Assembly (NCBI GenBank): GCA_027604665.1
Contig: JADGIZ010000341.1
Coordinates: 1 to 15,576 of the forward strand
DNA length: 15,576 nucleotides
Direction: 5' to 3'
Source: Polyrhizophydium stewartii
Taxonomy: Eukaryota > Chytridiomycota > Chytridiomycetes > Rhizophydiales
In this document: positions 1 to 11,400 of the stretch, piece after piece
How the letters are laid out: each line of letters begins with the position of its first letter
Numbering within the stretch: the stretch's first letter is position 1
The notes under the pieces: generated by a model
The model's database searches: none
Told to the model about the DNA's origin: nothing
Seen by the model: only the letters and a program-made list of their open reading frames with translations
Translations under genes and position numbers: made by a program

Positions 1-533
1 CTGACGGGCCGCCCGCGGTTCCCACGCCCGCTGCCGCATGCGGGGCGTGTCGCCAGCGCCGCCAACGACCTGGCCGCCCTCGGCAAGCAGGGCCACTTCC
101 TCAAGGTGGGCGCCAGTCTCGGCGTTCGTGGGCGCACGACGGCTGTCTTTAGGCCGACGCAGCGGCTGCTGCCGCCCTCCTGGCCGCTCCCCTCGCCCGA
201 TTAGCTCACCACCGGGCTCGCAGGGCTCCTCCGCCGCGGTCGGACTCCGCAAGGTCCGCAACTCGTGTGGTGGGTGACGCCGGCAGGCTGGGACGCCGCC
301 TCGCCTCCTCCGGCCCTCAGGCGCACATCGCTGCTGACGCATACCACTGTGGCGGCGGCCTCGTGCCCCCAGAGCGCATGCAGCTGCTCGGAGCGCACAG
401 GACCGTGGACGGCCGCTGCGTGGACGAGGCGACTGCGTTACAAGAGGCCGCCCGACTGATCTCGCAGATCGAGCTCGAGTGCAACGAGGGCCGGGCCCGC
501 ATGGAGGCGTTCTACAAAACGGTATTCGCTTAG
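1..533 (+). CDS. YPD1: Histidine phosphotransferase YPD1, 3' part (5' end outside window)
   Basis: This is the phosphorelay intermediate that carries phosphate by a histidine from a hybrid sensor kinase to response regulators of the Sln1-Ypd1-Ssk1/Skn7 type (cytosol and nucleus). The visible exons are about 57-105, 224-269 and 373-533, with the stop TAG at 531-533. Introns 106-223 and 270-372 both follow GT-AG. Joined, they give the HPt core GHFLK-GSSAAVG followed by LRKVRNSCERMQLLG and a C-terminal helix ending YKTVFA. His at 94-96 is the expected phospho-acceptor, and the Lys and Gly-Ser-Ser after it are the usual HPt neighbours. The first intron falls exactly between HFLK and GSS. Bases 1-56 can be read in frame, but CTGAC at position 1 and the first AG at 55-56 suggest they are the end of an upstream intron. 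The gene is convergent with APC4. Identity comes from motif and family pattern; the exact start of the first visible exon is uncertain. Confidence 0.88.
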
Positions 534-554
534 ACTTGTCGACAGCCTTCGGCC

Positions 555-560
555 AATAAA
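555..560 (+). terminator. Candidate polyadenylation signal of YPD1
   Basis: A perfect AATAAA lies 22 bases past the YPD1 stop codon, inside the 84-bp gap to the convergent APC4 stop. No equally clear signal is seen for APC4 or VPS13, so this is the only hexamer I would call. Fungal polyadenylation signals are degenerate, so function is inferred. Confidence 0.5.
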
Positions 561-617
561 CCCCCCTTGCTTCTCAGGCAGTCGCGCCCTTCATTCAGAC
601 CCCGGCCAGCAACTCGT

Positions 618-3496
618 TCAGCTTTCCTTTGCTTCCAGGCCGACGTCGTCACCGTTGTCGTCGTCGTAATCGTCTTCGTCGAGCTCGGTCAATTCGAATG
701 CCTCGACGACCGAGCGCTCGTCGATGAGGCAAAACATATCCCGTCTGCTGGCCTTCACAGCTTGCGGGTGCTGCCCAGCACCACAGCTGTGCACGGGCAG
801 CACGTCGATCTTGTGCACAAGTCAGAACGCGCGCTGCGGGGTGCGGGCGCCTTCCCTCCGCATCCAAGGTGCGACTTACCTGTGCAGGACCACCCCGCTT
901 GTCTCCACCAGGAGACGGGTTGAGATCAAACGCCTCTTGCACGCTGACGACGCCGACATGGAACTTGGCGTTGCCTTTCTCGCGCAACAGGAGCACCGCG
1001 TGATCAGAGTCGAAAGCCGCGCCAACCGCAAGTGCGGGGGATCCCCCCAGCATGGGATAAAAATCGACCGTCCGATGGATTCCAGTTTCATCGTGCTCGA
1101 ACTTTACGAGCCTGACTGTTGCCATCATGCAATCGGCGGTCAGCGGGGATGCGATTCCAGCGCACAGCTAGTGGGTTCATACCGGCATCTCCATGAGAAA
1201 TGGCAACGACTCGATCGCCAGATGCCAGAACCTGAAGCCTGTCCGTCTTTGGTGGTCACATCAGCAAGCCTAGGCTATGGGTAACGAAGCAGCCATGCGG
1301 AGGCTTACTTTAGATCCATTGAATATTGTCCTCACTTCCGCAAAGCTTGCGTGAATACGCCTCAATTGCAGCGCCGCAACATGCTTGACGTACTCGTCGC
1401 AGTCCGCCTTTGCCTTGTAGAACTGAAGGTCACCGGAGCTTTGGTAAGCAAACGTTGCCTTTACGCTTCATAGCCATGCAGCGCTCCACAATAGATCACC
1501 TCTGTTGTGCAAACCATGCCGCTCGGTTTTTTGGTCTCGGCCATGGCGCTGAAGAAGGCGCAGATAATGTTGTGCATTCCATCTGGCGTCTGGTAATTGG
1601 GCCGGATATCGTCGGGCAAAGTGACTGCCGCATCGTCTATCAGCACCGCTTCGACGTGCAGAGTCGAAATCGACTGCACATGCACCCCAACGGACCTTGG
1701 AGCATCCAGCCGATAAACTTGGCAAACTGATCTGCCTCGGCGCAAATGCTGCTTCTCAGGCGCATCAGCGACGAGAGCAGGCGATTCAGTGCAAAAAGTG
1801 CTGCCTCGATACCGCCAGCAAGGTTGGACCCTGCCAGCCACGGCGACGCCGATGAGGCTCCAAGCAGCTCGCCGAGAGTGTACAGCGCGTCGTCACCGGC
1901 CGCCTTGGCCAGCACGTAGTGCTTCACAGCAGCGCCCCTCGCGTTCTTGGCGTTTGAATCGAATTTAACCAGACCCTTTCAATGGAACTTGCGTCAGCGC
2001 AGAGCGGCGATACAGCAAACAGGCGACAGCCAATATTTGCGCAGCCACCTTTCTGTGCGTAACTGCTGAGAAATGCTCCACAAGGCCTATGCCGGTGCAA
2101 CCGAGCAGAAGCTCCTTCAAAAACTCGGCAGACGAAACTTCGACTGTCACGCCGCGGTGATGCCGCACAGACGAGAGCCATCATTTCGAATCAGCCACCC
2201 AGGTTGCGCCTTCGTCCTGCTATGAGCAGCTCACCGCTGTGTCCAAGAAACACTTTGGATATTTCGGAGTAAACATCGCTCTGCGCCTTGTACATGGCTC
2301 TGGCAGCGGTAGAGAGCTCATCGAGGTTGGATCTCAGTATGGCCGTGAACGAGGCAAGCTGCTTGAGCAAAAGAGACATGTTGCCAAGACCAGGCAGCGT
2401 CGAGGCGGCGCCTGGGAAGCGGGCCGCCAAGACGCGCAGCGACTGCTGCTGCTCGTTCCATAAAATCGTATTCACGGCGACATCCTGCATGGCGGCGACG
2501 CTTCGGCCGTCTCCAGATTGCACCCACGATCCAAGACCCTGCCACGACGCCGGAGCCTCGCTTGCCCTTCGCCCGCGCTTTGGCACCGGAGGCTGCTGCT
2601 TGAGAGATGGCATCAGCAGCGGGCCCTTCACAGCCAGCGGTGTTCCTGAAAGCACACGCACCTCCCCGAGGGCTTCGGCCACAGCAAAGACGCCATTGAG
2701 TCTGTGCGAGGCGTGTGAGTGAGCCGACTGGCGCGACCAGCAGCATGCACGAGCTGCTCACACGACAATCGCACGTCCGAGACTTGTTGCCAGAACAAGC
2801 AGGGATGGCGTAGAGTCCAGCATCGACGTCGGCGGTCTGTCCCGGCTGTCAGCACGCTGTCGAGTAGGGATATGTTGGCCGGGCAGCGTGCCCTACGTCT
2901 TCTCGACCAGCGGCATGGCGTCGATCAGGCGGCGGGCTTCGGATCGAAGTCCCTTGCGCTGCTGCGTCTGGTGGTCAGCGTCGCATCCCGGTTCGCCATC
3001 GCTCGACCCTGCGCACCTGCTCGAGGGGAAGCGGGTGCCAGCCCGCGCCTGTGATCGTCTCCCCCTCCGCCAGCTCGAGCTCAAGCTGGTGCGCGCTCGG
3101 CGACTCCACGTCGAAGGTGGCAACGCTGCCCGTCGAGCAGATGGCCGACACGAAGGCGCCTGGCGTCCGGACGCAGGTCAGCGTGCGGGTCACACAGGCC
3201 GCGAGGTGGGTGCGCGGCTGGCTCGCTTCCCATATGCCTGATGGGCTTCGTCGCAGTTACGCCCCACAGCCCGCACTCGCCACGGACCACGCACCGTCGG
3301 GGCTCCAGGCGACCATGTCGGCCTCGTGGGTCTGCTGCGAGCTCCATGTTCGGACAGGCTCCCACACCCGCATCACCCGCAGCTCGCCATGGACGTCGAG
3401 CACAGCAACCACGTCCCGCGTCGGGCACCACTCGAGGCACCGGATGCGGCCGCGGAACTCCTTGGGCGTGCTGTAGGGGCTGGCACACAGCGGCAT
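618..3496 (-). CDS. APC4: Anaphase-promoting complex subunit 4 (APC4), complete
   Basis: APC4 is a scaffold subunit of the APC/C ubiquitin ligase that drives mitotic exit. Exons on the minus strand are 3496-3295, 3159-3017, 2967-2897, 2836-2762, 2701-2235, 2143-2049, 1975-1696, 1624-1515 (or 1500), 1422-1309, 1246-1183, 1115-880 and 809-618. Every junction keeps phase and the product is about 682 aa, in the family range (yeast about 650, human about 810). The N-terminal blades show RIRCLEWCPTRDVVAVLDVHG, then AWSPDG-AFVSAICSTGSVATFDVES across intron 1, then LLVLATSLGRAIVVLNG. The APC4 helical region follows (LGNMSLLLKQLASF in exon 5, AEFLKELLLG in exon 6, QFAKFIGWML in exon 7). The C-terminal beta part resumes with LQVLASGDRVVAISHGD and ends in an acidic tail (DEDDYDDDNGDD), as in other APC4 proteins. 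The start is the ATG closest to the first blade. Uncertain points: the donor of intron 8 (GTTTGC at 1514 or GTGATC at 1499, both phase 0) and the acceptor of intron 2 (2968, or 6, 9 or 15 nt further into the exon). Confidence 0.87.
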
Positions 3497-3533
3497 TGGC
3501 GAGTCGCAGTTCGGCGAGCCAACTCGGTTTCAT
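3497..3533. other. 37-bp gap between VPS13 stop and APC4 start
   Basis: The two minus-strand genes are separated by only 37 bases. The VPS13 stop is immediately followed by an out-of-frame ATG (TGAATGA). No TATA-like or poly(A)-like element is evident. The APC4 promoter must therefore overlap VPS13 coding sequence, and the VPS13 3' UTR must overlap APC4. Confidence 0.8.
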
Positions 3534-5486
3534 TCAGTCGAACGGCTTGGCGGCCTGCAGGAACGTGAGGAAGGCGCCTTCCAACTGCGTGCGGAACAGC
3601 TGCACGGCACGGGCGTCAGCACACGCACCACTCGCGCCACGCTGCCCACACGCGCTGTGCTCCCACCTCGGCGCTCTTCTCGTCCGGGCACGGGATCATG
3701 CGTGCTTGCGCAACATGCCTTGCCTTGGCAATGAGTGCCAGGCCTCCAGTCTCTGGGCGGATGATCTGCAGATCTGCTCCCGCCGCCAAGTCCCCGCATT
3801 GCACGAACCGTCAGCCCGAGCACACAACACCAAGCCACGCATCGAGCCCAGCAACGTCGGTCCCACCCTCAAACAGCATGTCCCACTCGATCTTCAGCTT
3901 GCGCACCCGAGCCATGATCACCCGTGTCTCGGTCACAATCGCAACAAGATCCTCGATGCGGATCTCTGCAAGGAAGCACTCCAATCAGCCGCTCACTCGC
4001 CGCCGGACATGAGAAAAGTCGGCCATCCGCTCCTTACCCAAGTGAGCGACGTATTGCTCGTGGAAGTATCGGCCATTCTCGAGGCTCTTGAGCCAGCTCC
4101 GGCCGAGCGCCTCGCGGCTGTCGTAAGGCTTGAGAATCCCGTCCTTGCCAATGAAGCGCGGGAGCCGCTGGCGATCCAGCTCACCGTCAAAGACAGACGT
4201 CGTGTTCTTGATGCCCTCGGACACATTGGTCGCCAAATCCATCACGCCGATCATGGGCTTGGCGACGACGCCCACAAGGCCTTTGCCCAGACCCTTGAAG
4301 AAGCCCTCGACGCCAGACTCTTGCGCGCCTTTGAGCGGCTGCGAGACGACGCCCGTCACGCCACTCGTCACGCTTCGCAAAAAGGACGCCGCGCCAGATG
4401 TGACTCCATACACCACATGGCGAGGGCGGTTCCTATGCAGCGGCATTCGCAGATGGCATGAGCGCTCGGTCAAGGCTCGACAAACAAAGTCGGGACAACG
4501 AACCTGTTTGCCAGACGGCGTCGTTCTTGGAACTGTGCATCATGCCGTCAGCAACACGAGGCATGCAACGCCAAATGTACGGCACGATGCGTTACCTTTT
4601 CGTCCATGGTAATCACAGACAGACCTAATGATCAAGGCAGCACTTTCTACCGTCAGCGAGTCCGCACGGTCGAGCGAAGCTGCCGCAGTGCGCAGCCATC
4701 GCATGTACTCGCCTTTTCCAATACTTCCCGTGAACTTGGAGAGGGTGTCGGTGACGCCAAAAACGGTCTTCTTGACCAAGCTCGAGGCGCCGCGCGCAAC
4801 GCCAATTCCAAAGTCCTGAGGTCGTGTGATCTCGAAGCCCTGCAGCGGCTCGTAGAACATGTCGTTGACACCGCTCGCCACGTTGTTGAACAAGCCGACG
4901 GGGTTTCCGAGAAAGTCCGCCGCGCCGATGATTTTGTGGACCTGGAGAAGCAAGCGGGCATTCGCGAGTCAGCGAGATGCCAGACGCACGATTAGCTCTC
5001 CAGCAGGACGCACCTGTCCCAGAATCTCCTGCGAGTAGAAGCGGGTGATGAGCTCGGAGAGCTGCGGCGCGGTCAGGATCGGGTGCTCGAGCTCGAGCGC
5101 ATTGAGCCGGATCGGCGCGTCATGAATGTTGCCAATCGTCATGGTCAGGACCTCGTAGATAAAGGCCATGACGCCCGTCGAGGCCGGCCGTGCGTCCGTC
5201 GCAGTTGACGAGCTTGAGATGCGCGAGAATGAAATGTTGACCTGCATGGGCTGCAGTAAGAACTTCTCGAAAAAGAGGTTGCTCGAGTCCTCGCGGCGGA
5301 TCGCGACCGCGCCTGTCGTCGTCGTGTCGTATAGCTTGTCCGGCTCGGGTGCCTTGGCCCCGGCAATGTTGGCGTTGTCGTCGAAGCGGAAAAAGTCGGT
5401 CAGCGCGTGCAGGAACTCCTCGTCGAGATCGATCGAGAGCTCCTGCAGCAGCAACGTGAACCACTTGTAGTACTCGACGCCGTATG
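3534..5486 (-). other. VPS13: VPS13 C-terminal ATG2_C/DH-like and PH-like region
   Basis: Exons 26-33 encode the C-terminal targeting module that meets lipid droplets, mitochondria or other acceptor membranes in known VPS13 proteins. Visible marks are the amphipathic stretch around VHKIIGAADFLGNPVGLF, GSIGK-GLSVITMDEK-FQERRR spanning two introns, GVTSGAASFLRSVTSGVTGV, GFFKGLGKGLVGVVAKP, and the PH-like end EIRIEDLVAIVTETRVIM, KIEWDMLFEDLQIIR and IPCPDEKSAELFR. The last exon adds 21 residues before TGA at 3536-3534. Intron 30 begins at 4037 inside an apparently open reading frame. Removing it restores the family pattern YVAHLEIRIEDL. Confidence 0.9.
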
Positions 5487-8400
5487 CTGCGCAGCCACGC
5501 AAAGCCCGTGTTAGCCGCGGCAAAGCAGGCAGGCGGTGCACACAGATCTGCAGGCGTATCACCCACAGGTATCCTTGGACTTGCACAGGGACATCATCAG
5601 CACCGGCTGGAAGTCTTCCTTGCCCTCTTTCGACAGGATCGTCGGGTACACAAAGATGGGCTCCATGCATCCATAGATCTGGTTGTCGATCTGCAGCCAC
5701 TTGAGCGAGAAAACGAGCGCCTGGTCATCCTCGGTGTCGGTCCAGTCGACAAGGAGAGTCTTTGCCGACGCATACGCAATTTCCTGCAGGCACCATCCAT
5801 GGGATCAGCTCCGCCGCCAGACTTCACGAATGACGACTGGGCCGCACCTGCATGTCGCGGCTGATGAACGAGATGCCGATGCCCTCCATACGCAGCTGGA
5901 CCATTTGCAGAATCTTGGACACTTTGGGTTTCTGCACACGGATTGCCATCAGAATCAGAATGGCGCCAGGACGGGTGCGGCAGAATGCAAGAGCGACACA
6001 CCGGCAGCGTAAGCTCCGACTGAGTCGAGGCCGAGTGCTTGAGCGTCCGCGATGTGTCGTTGTACGGCATCAGGCGCACCACCGTCGACGGGCCTTCGGC
6101 CGCGATCTCAATAGCGAGGATGCCGGAGCGAGCTGCGCCGGCAATCTTGAAGCAAGCCGCGTGAGCCAGGCCCGAATCTCGATGTCAAGCGAGACAGATC
6201 TCCACGCAGCACGCACCGGATACTTGAACGGCCGCTGCTTTCCGAGAGACGATGTGTCCACCTCGTGCTCCTTGCCGTTAACCTGAATAACGATGCGCTT
6301 GTGGTCGACCGAAGGATAGTCCCATGCATACGGAAGCGACGTCCGGCGCGGAATGATGTATCGCGTCGTCGAGTTCTGTGCCGAAGCCACGCCACGTCAG
6401 CCAAGCCGCCATCTCTGTGATCAAAAGTCCAGCCAAGCGCGCAGCATACCCGCTGCCACAGTGCGAGATCGACATCAGAGTTGTTGTCGATGCGCAGCGG
6501 CCAGCGGCCCTCCTGCCTCGAAAACGTAATGTAGATGGACGCCTTCTCGAGCGTGATCTCGGCGCGAATCAGATCCTCGATCGACGAGTCCGAACGGCCG
6601 ACCTTGATAAAGACCGTTCCGAGCTGCGTGATGTTGAACCCGTTGGACCTGTGCAGCACGAGCGCGACGCGTCAGCATTGCGCATTGATCTTGAAGCCAA
6701 GCTGCAGGCGACGCACCAGTCGCTCATGGCGCTCGACAGGCGGACGTCGAGCTCAAAGGAGTCGTTCTCGATGGCCGCCAGCGACATGAGAGGCAGCGAG
6801 GAGTTTGCAGAAACCTGAGTCGGCGAGCCATCGCACAGGGTCGGTTCAACGAAACGGCATCAGCGTCTGTTGCGGTGGCCAAACGGCGTCACAAATGTAA
6901 TGAACGCACGACAGTGGCAGCCCTGGTGCCCGACTGGCGAAAGTAGAGCGACTCGGCCATGCTGTTCTGGATGATGAATCGCGGCGAAAACGTCACGACC
7001 TTGGTCAAGTAGTACTTGCCCTCGCCGTCTTTGATGTCGACACCCAGATGGACGTTGCACTGCTGCGCCGGGTTGGGGATCGTGACTTGGAAAGCGGACC
7101 CGACGGCCTCGAAGCTCAGTGGCTTGCTCCAGTCCGAGTCGTCAACCTTGACCTGCGCGCGGCTGCGGAGAGGCTCAAACGTCGAGTATGAGAACATGAA
7201 CGGCTCGACCTCCTGCTCGAGCAGATCGTCAGAAGTTGCGGACGCCAGTTCATCACATGACACGGCGGCGCGGGACGCACGTTGATGCTGCGCCGGTCGC
7301 GGCTTCCTGATGCAGATCGCCGAGAGTCAGCATTCAACCATTAGAGACAATCATCCAAGAAACAGGCATGATCGGCACTCGCCTTGGCCACCGACTATGC
7401 GCGCCGTGGTCACAAGCGACCGCGCACTGAAGCACATCTCGCGTCCCGTGCGATTGAGCAGCACATACGGGCTGTAGAGCCTGACTCGCCTGCCGCCCGA
7501 CTCGGACATTTCGCTGCGGGTTTGTCGCACAGCGTGAGCAGCCGCCGCGCATCACAGCACATTCAGAATTGCGGCTCCAGCACACCTGTACTTGAGCTTC
7601 AGACTGAGCTGGCGGCCCGCCTGGTCCTGGAGCACGAGGATGTCATCGCGATACTGCAGCTCCGTGTTGGTGATCATTGCAACCTCGCGCTGACGCAGAT
7701 CTGCGGATGGCAGGCGTCAGCCAGCCTGCGACCGAGCAAGCACCGGCAAGCCGCAAGCGCTTTGAGTATAACCTGTGTTGAGAACAAGGATGTTCAGCGC
7801 CAAGATGTGCGTCGGATCCAGCGTGTGCAGCGCATCAGCGGCACCGCCCTTGAGCATGCCGCGGCTCTCCTGGCGCGTGGCCTTGTCAAAGATGATGTAG
7901 TTGATGTCGTGCGGCAGCAGGTTCTCGAGAGTAAATGGCGGCAGGAACGTGATGTCCAGGTTGGGATACTTGCCGTCCGCGCCTTCGTTGACGCGCACGT
8001 TGACCTGGAAGCGGAAGCTCGGCTTGGACGTGTCCAGCGGCTGGCAGGTCACGAGCGACGCGGGCTGGTCGGCGCGTAGGTTCTCCCAAAAGATGTTCTG
8101 CGAGCACCAGTTATACCCGAGCCCCAGCGGCCGCACAAGAATCGAGCTCGAGAACGATGCCTCGATCGGCACCGCAAACTCGTCCTTGGGCGCCACGCGG
8201 TACGCAGTGCTGGACCCCTGCTTGCCACGATTGACAATGAGCACCTCCATCTGCATGTTGGTCTGGTTGCGCACAAGCGTCGTCGAGCGGAACGTGACGA
8301 TCTTGACTCGGTCCTGCAGCCGCACTTGGCACACGATGCGGTGGGTTGCCTTGTTGAGCGAGGGCCGCAGGGCATGCACCGTCGTGCCCTCGCGGTCGAC

Positions 8401-11400
8401 GGTGACGCCCTTGAGCGTCTCCCACGGCGGCCCGACCATGAGCAGATTGAGTCGGTGCGGCGTCTGCTTCGATCGCTGTTTCCGACAAGACCATTTCAGC
8501 ACAACGACGCCGTCAGCGCACATCCATCAGCACGACGCCGTCCGTGCCATGCCCACCTCTCGGATCGTGCGCCAGTCGTCAAAGCGCCAGCCGAGCTCGC
8601 CGCCATTCTCGATCTTGGAAACGGCCGGGTTGGCATTAGGCTCGTCCGTGTCGATCCAGATGTGCATGGGATACCCGGTACGGTTGCGCAGGATGTACGG
8701 GTGCTGGCTCGTGCGCTTGGACGCCTTGCGGCTCTGCAAACGAGGCGCAGTCGAATCAGCTTCCGGTACGCGCCAACAGCTCACCGCCTCAGATGCACCA
8801 AGCACGGCCACACACCGCAGCGGTCGTGAGCGACGCCGACGCAGCAATAACCGTGTTGATGAAGGCGTGGCTCAGATTGAGCTCAAGCTTCTTGCGGCAG
8901 AATACGTCAATCGCAAGAGGCTTGAGCTCGTCTTCCTGGCGCGTCATGTTGACCGAGAGCTGCCACTGCTCCACAAACGGCTCCCAATGCGAGTTCTTGA
9001 GGTTGAAGTAGTTGGCGTGCAGCGACAGCGCCGTATCCAGGCGCAGCTGCGACGACCAGTCCGCCACATCAACCACGAACTTGTCCAGCACAAAGTCGAA
9101 CATGGGCACGTGGAAGTCGTTGACGTCGTCGATAAAGACGGCACGGATGCCGTCGACAGTGAGGCGGAAGCGCTCGCGTGTGACGGGCATATCAGACTCT
9201 GCCCGCGATGCGACCGACGGCGCGATGCTAGCCGCATCCGCCTGCGTGATGGAGCTGGCGGAACTCGCCGCGCTGCCCGGATTGCGCGCACTCTCGGCCG
9301 AGCTCGAGTCGCCGCCAAGCAGGCTGAGCGTGCGATTGACGAGCTCCGACAGCAGCAGCATGTCGTGATACGACACCCAAAACACGAGGCTGGAGAAGTT
9401 GAGGCTCGCATTGGTCAAAAAGTGGTTCGGCGCCGTCTGGTGGTTGTCAAACGACAGCGTCGCGTCAAAGTCGTCAATGAACCGCAGCTGCGTGGACGCG
9501 CGCGAGTCCATGGCGCAAAAGTACATGCCCAGGCGGTGGAAGCTGACGGCCAGGATCTGCTCGTACGAGATCACAAGCTGGCCCGTCAGGAGCACCACGG
9601 CGTCGGTGCCGGCCGCTGCGGGATCCCGAACGACGACGATCTCGGGGTCGACAAAGTTGATGCGCATCGAGAACGTCGGCTGCTCGGCCGGAGGCACCCA
9701 CTCGCTGACCGCAGTGGATTTGTCGCCAGCGGCAGGATGCTGCTCCGTGTAGGGCGGCGGGACGTCCGAGGCAGCGGGGGCAGTCTGAGCACGGCTGGCA
9801 TCCGACGATGGCGGAGGCGGCGCGGGTGCACCCCACGGACGCCCAAAGAAGGCGCGAACGCTAAAGAGATGGTCGACGTCCAGAATGAGCTTGGGGCGGT
9901 CAACCGTGATCAGGTAGCTCGACGACCGAGGCGATGCGGCGTAGTGCATCACAAACTGGTCCGCCGTCTCGCTGGTGGGCGCCATGATCTCGCGGAAGCA
10001 CGTCTGCTTGTGCACGCGGGTGTCGAATACAGACAGGCTGCCAAAGCGCCACTCCATGTCCATCGACTGGTCCTCGCGCATCTGCAGCTTGATGACCGCG
10101 CTGCTGCCCGCAAACTTGGCCAGGGCCTTATCGCCCACGTCACTCATGGTCTTGGACGTCCCCGAGAACACCTGCAGCAAGATCGTGGGAATGACGACCT
10201 CGACGTCTGTCAGGGCGCTGGCAAGCGGGCCGGCGTGATCCAGCTCGTCGCTCGAGCCAAAACCTGGCATCGCCATCCCGCCCGCAGACGTCTGCAGCGA
10301 CGCGGGTGGCGGCAGCGGCGGGGGTTGAGCCGGAGCTGATGCGGCGTTGAATGCACGCCACAGGTCGACCGCGAGCTGGTACTGGTCGTCGGTGAGATTG
10401 AACGTAACCTGGGAGAGCTTGGTCGTGATCTGCTTGGCAGGCACGCCGGGGAGGCGGTCGCGGAAAAAGGACGCCACGACATCCACATTGACGTCGTCGA
10501 TCATGGACAGCATGTGCGCATCGTTGGCGGCAAAGACCGAGACAACTTTCATGGACGCCACGTTGATGCGGTACTCGTCCTCGAGCCCAACGCCAATATC
10601 CGACACAGGCGGCACAATGGCGTTCTTTGCCGAGATCTCGCCCAGGTAAAAGATGAGCCGATCGAGCGTCGTGAGCTTGGGCCAAGTGATGATGGGCGTG
10701 CGGAGCACCACGTCAAACACGAAGCGGCCAGCGCGCTGCTGCATCTGCAGCGCCGACTCCTCGGCAACCTTGCGTGCCGTCTCGACGAGCGTGCGCATCT
10801 CCTGGAAGCGGCTAAAGTACCCATAGAGATGGCCGATAAAGTCGGGTAGGTACGTCATGCGCACCGACGCCGCGCGCAGCATCAGGAAACTGTCGTAGCC
10901 CGCGCGGCGCGACTCGTCGCCCTCGAGCAGCTCAAACACAAAGTCCGCCGTCTGGTCGTCATCGACGGACAGAAAGTTGCGCAGGAGCGGCGTATCGGCG
11001 GACGCCAGGTCGTCGATCACCGACAGGCGGCCGAGCGTGCCCTTGATGCTGGTCTTGCTGCCCGAGAACAGCGCCTGCACCGAGAGGCTGTTGAAGCGGC
11101 CGCTCGCGACGCGCTTGCTTCCGTCCGCGAGAATCGTTTCAACGGACTTGACCTTGAGCACAAAGAGCGACGACTGCGCCTGCTTTTGCACTGCGGTCGC
11201 GGCATCGGGTCCCGGCAGGCTCGGTTCGGCGCTTTGCACGCCAGACGGCCCAGGCTTGGCGGCCGGCGCGATCGCACCGGCGGCGGCACTGGCGGGAACG
11301 GCAGGCGTCGCGCTGCGACGGAACGTCGTGGTGAAGAAGCGGTACATGTCGAGGATCCACTCGCGCGACACGACAAAACGCGTCGAGTTGAATGACACAA

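Noticed and set aside
3225..3294. APC4 exon 1 extended through AWSVASAGCG, which resembles a WD40 strand
   Set aside because: It reaches a stop within a few codons. The GTGCGT donor at 3294 joined to 3159 gives SPDG-AFVSAICSTGSVATFDVES, a better blade.
3985..4037. Continuation of VPS13 exon 30 as open coding after CACTTGG
   Set aside because: The frame stays open for 17 codons but ends in a stop. A GTAAGG donor at 4037 and an acceptor at 3966 restore the conserved sequence in phase, so this stretch is intron.
3241..4461. 406-codon plus-strand open frame
   Set aside because: It covers the VPS13 3' exons, the intergenic gap and APC4 exon 1 on the opposite strand. It has no family resemblance and is explained as a shadow frame.
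7901..10339. 812-codon open frame on the plus strand, antisense to VPS13
   Set aside because: It lies opposite the well-supported VPS13 exons 13-15 and crosses their introns. Its translation is rich in Arg, Ser and Thr with no recognisable domain. Long antisense frames are common opposite GC-rich, codon-biased exons.
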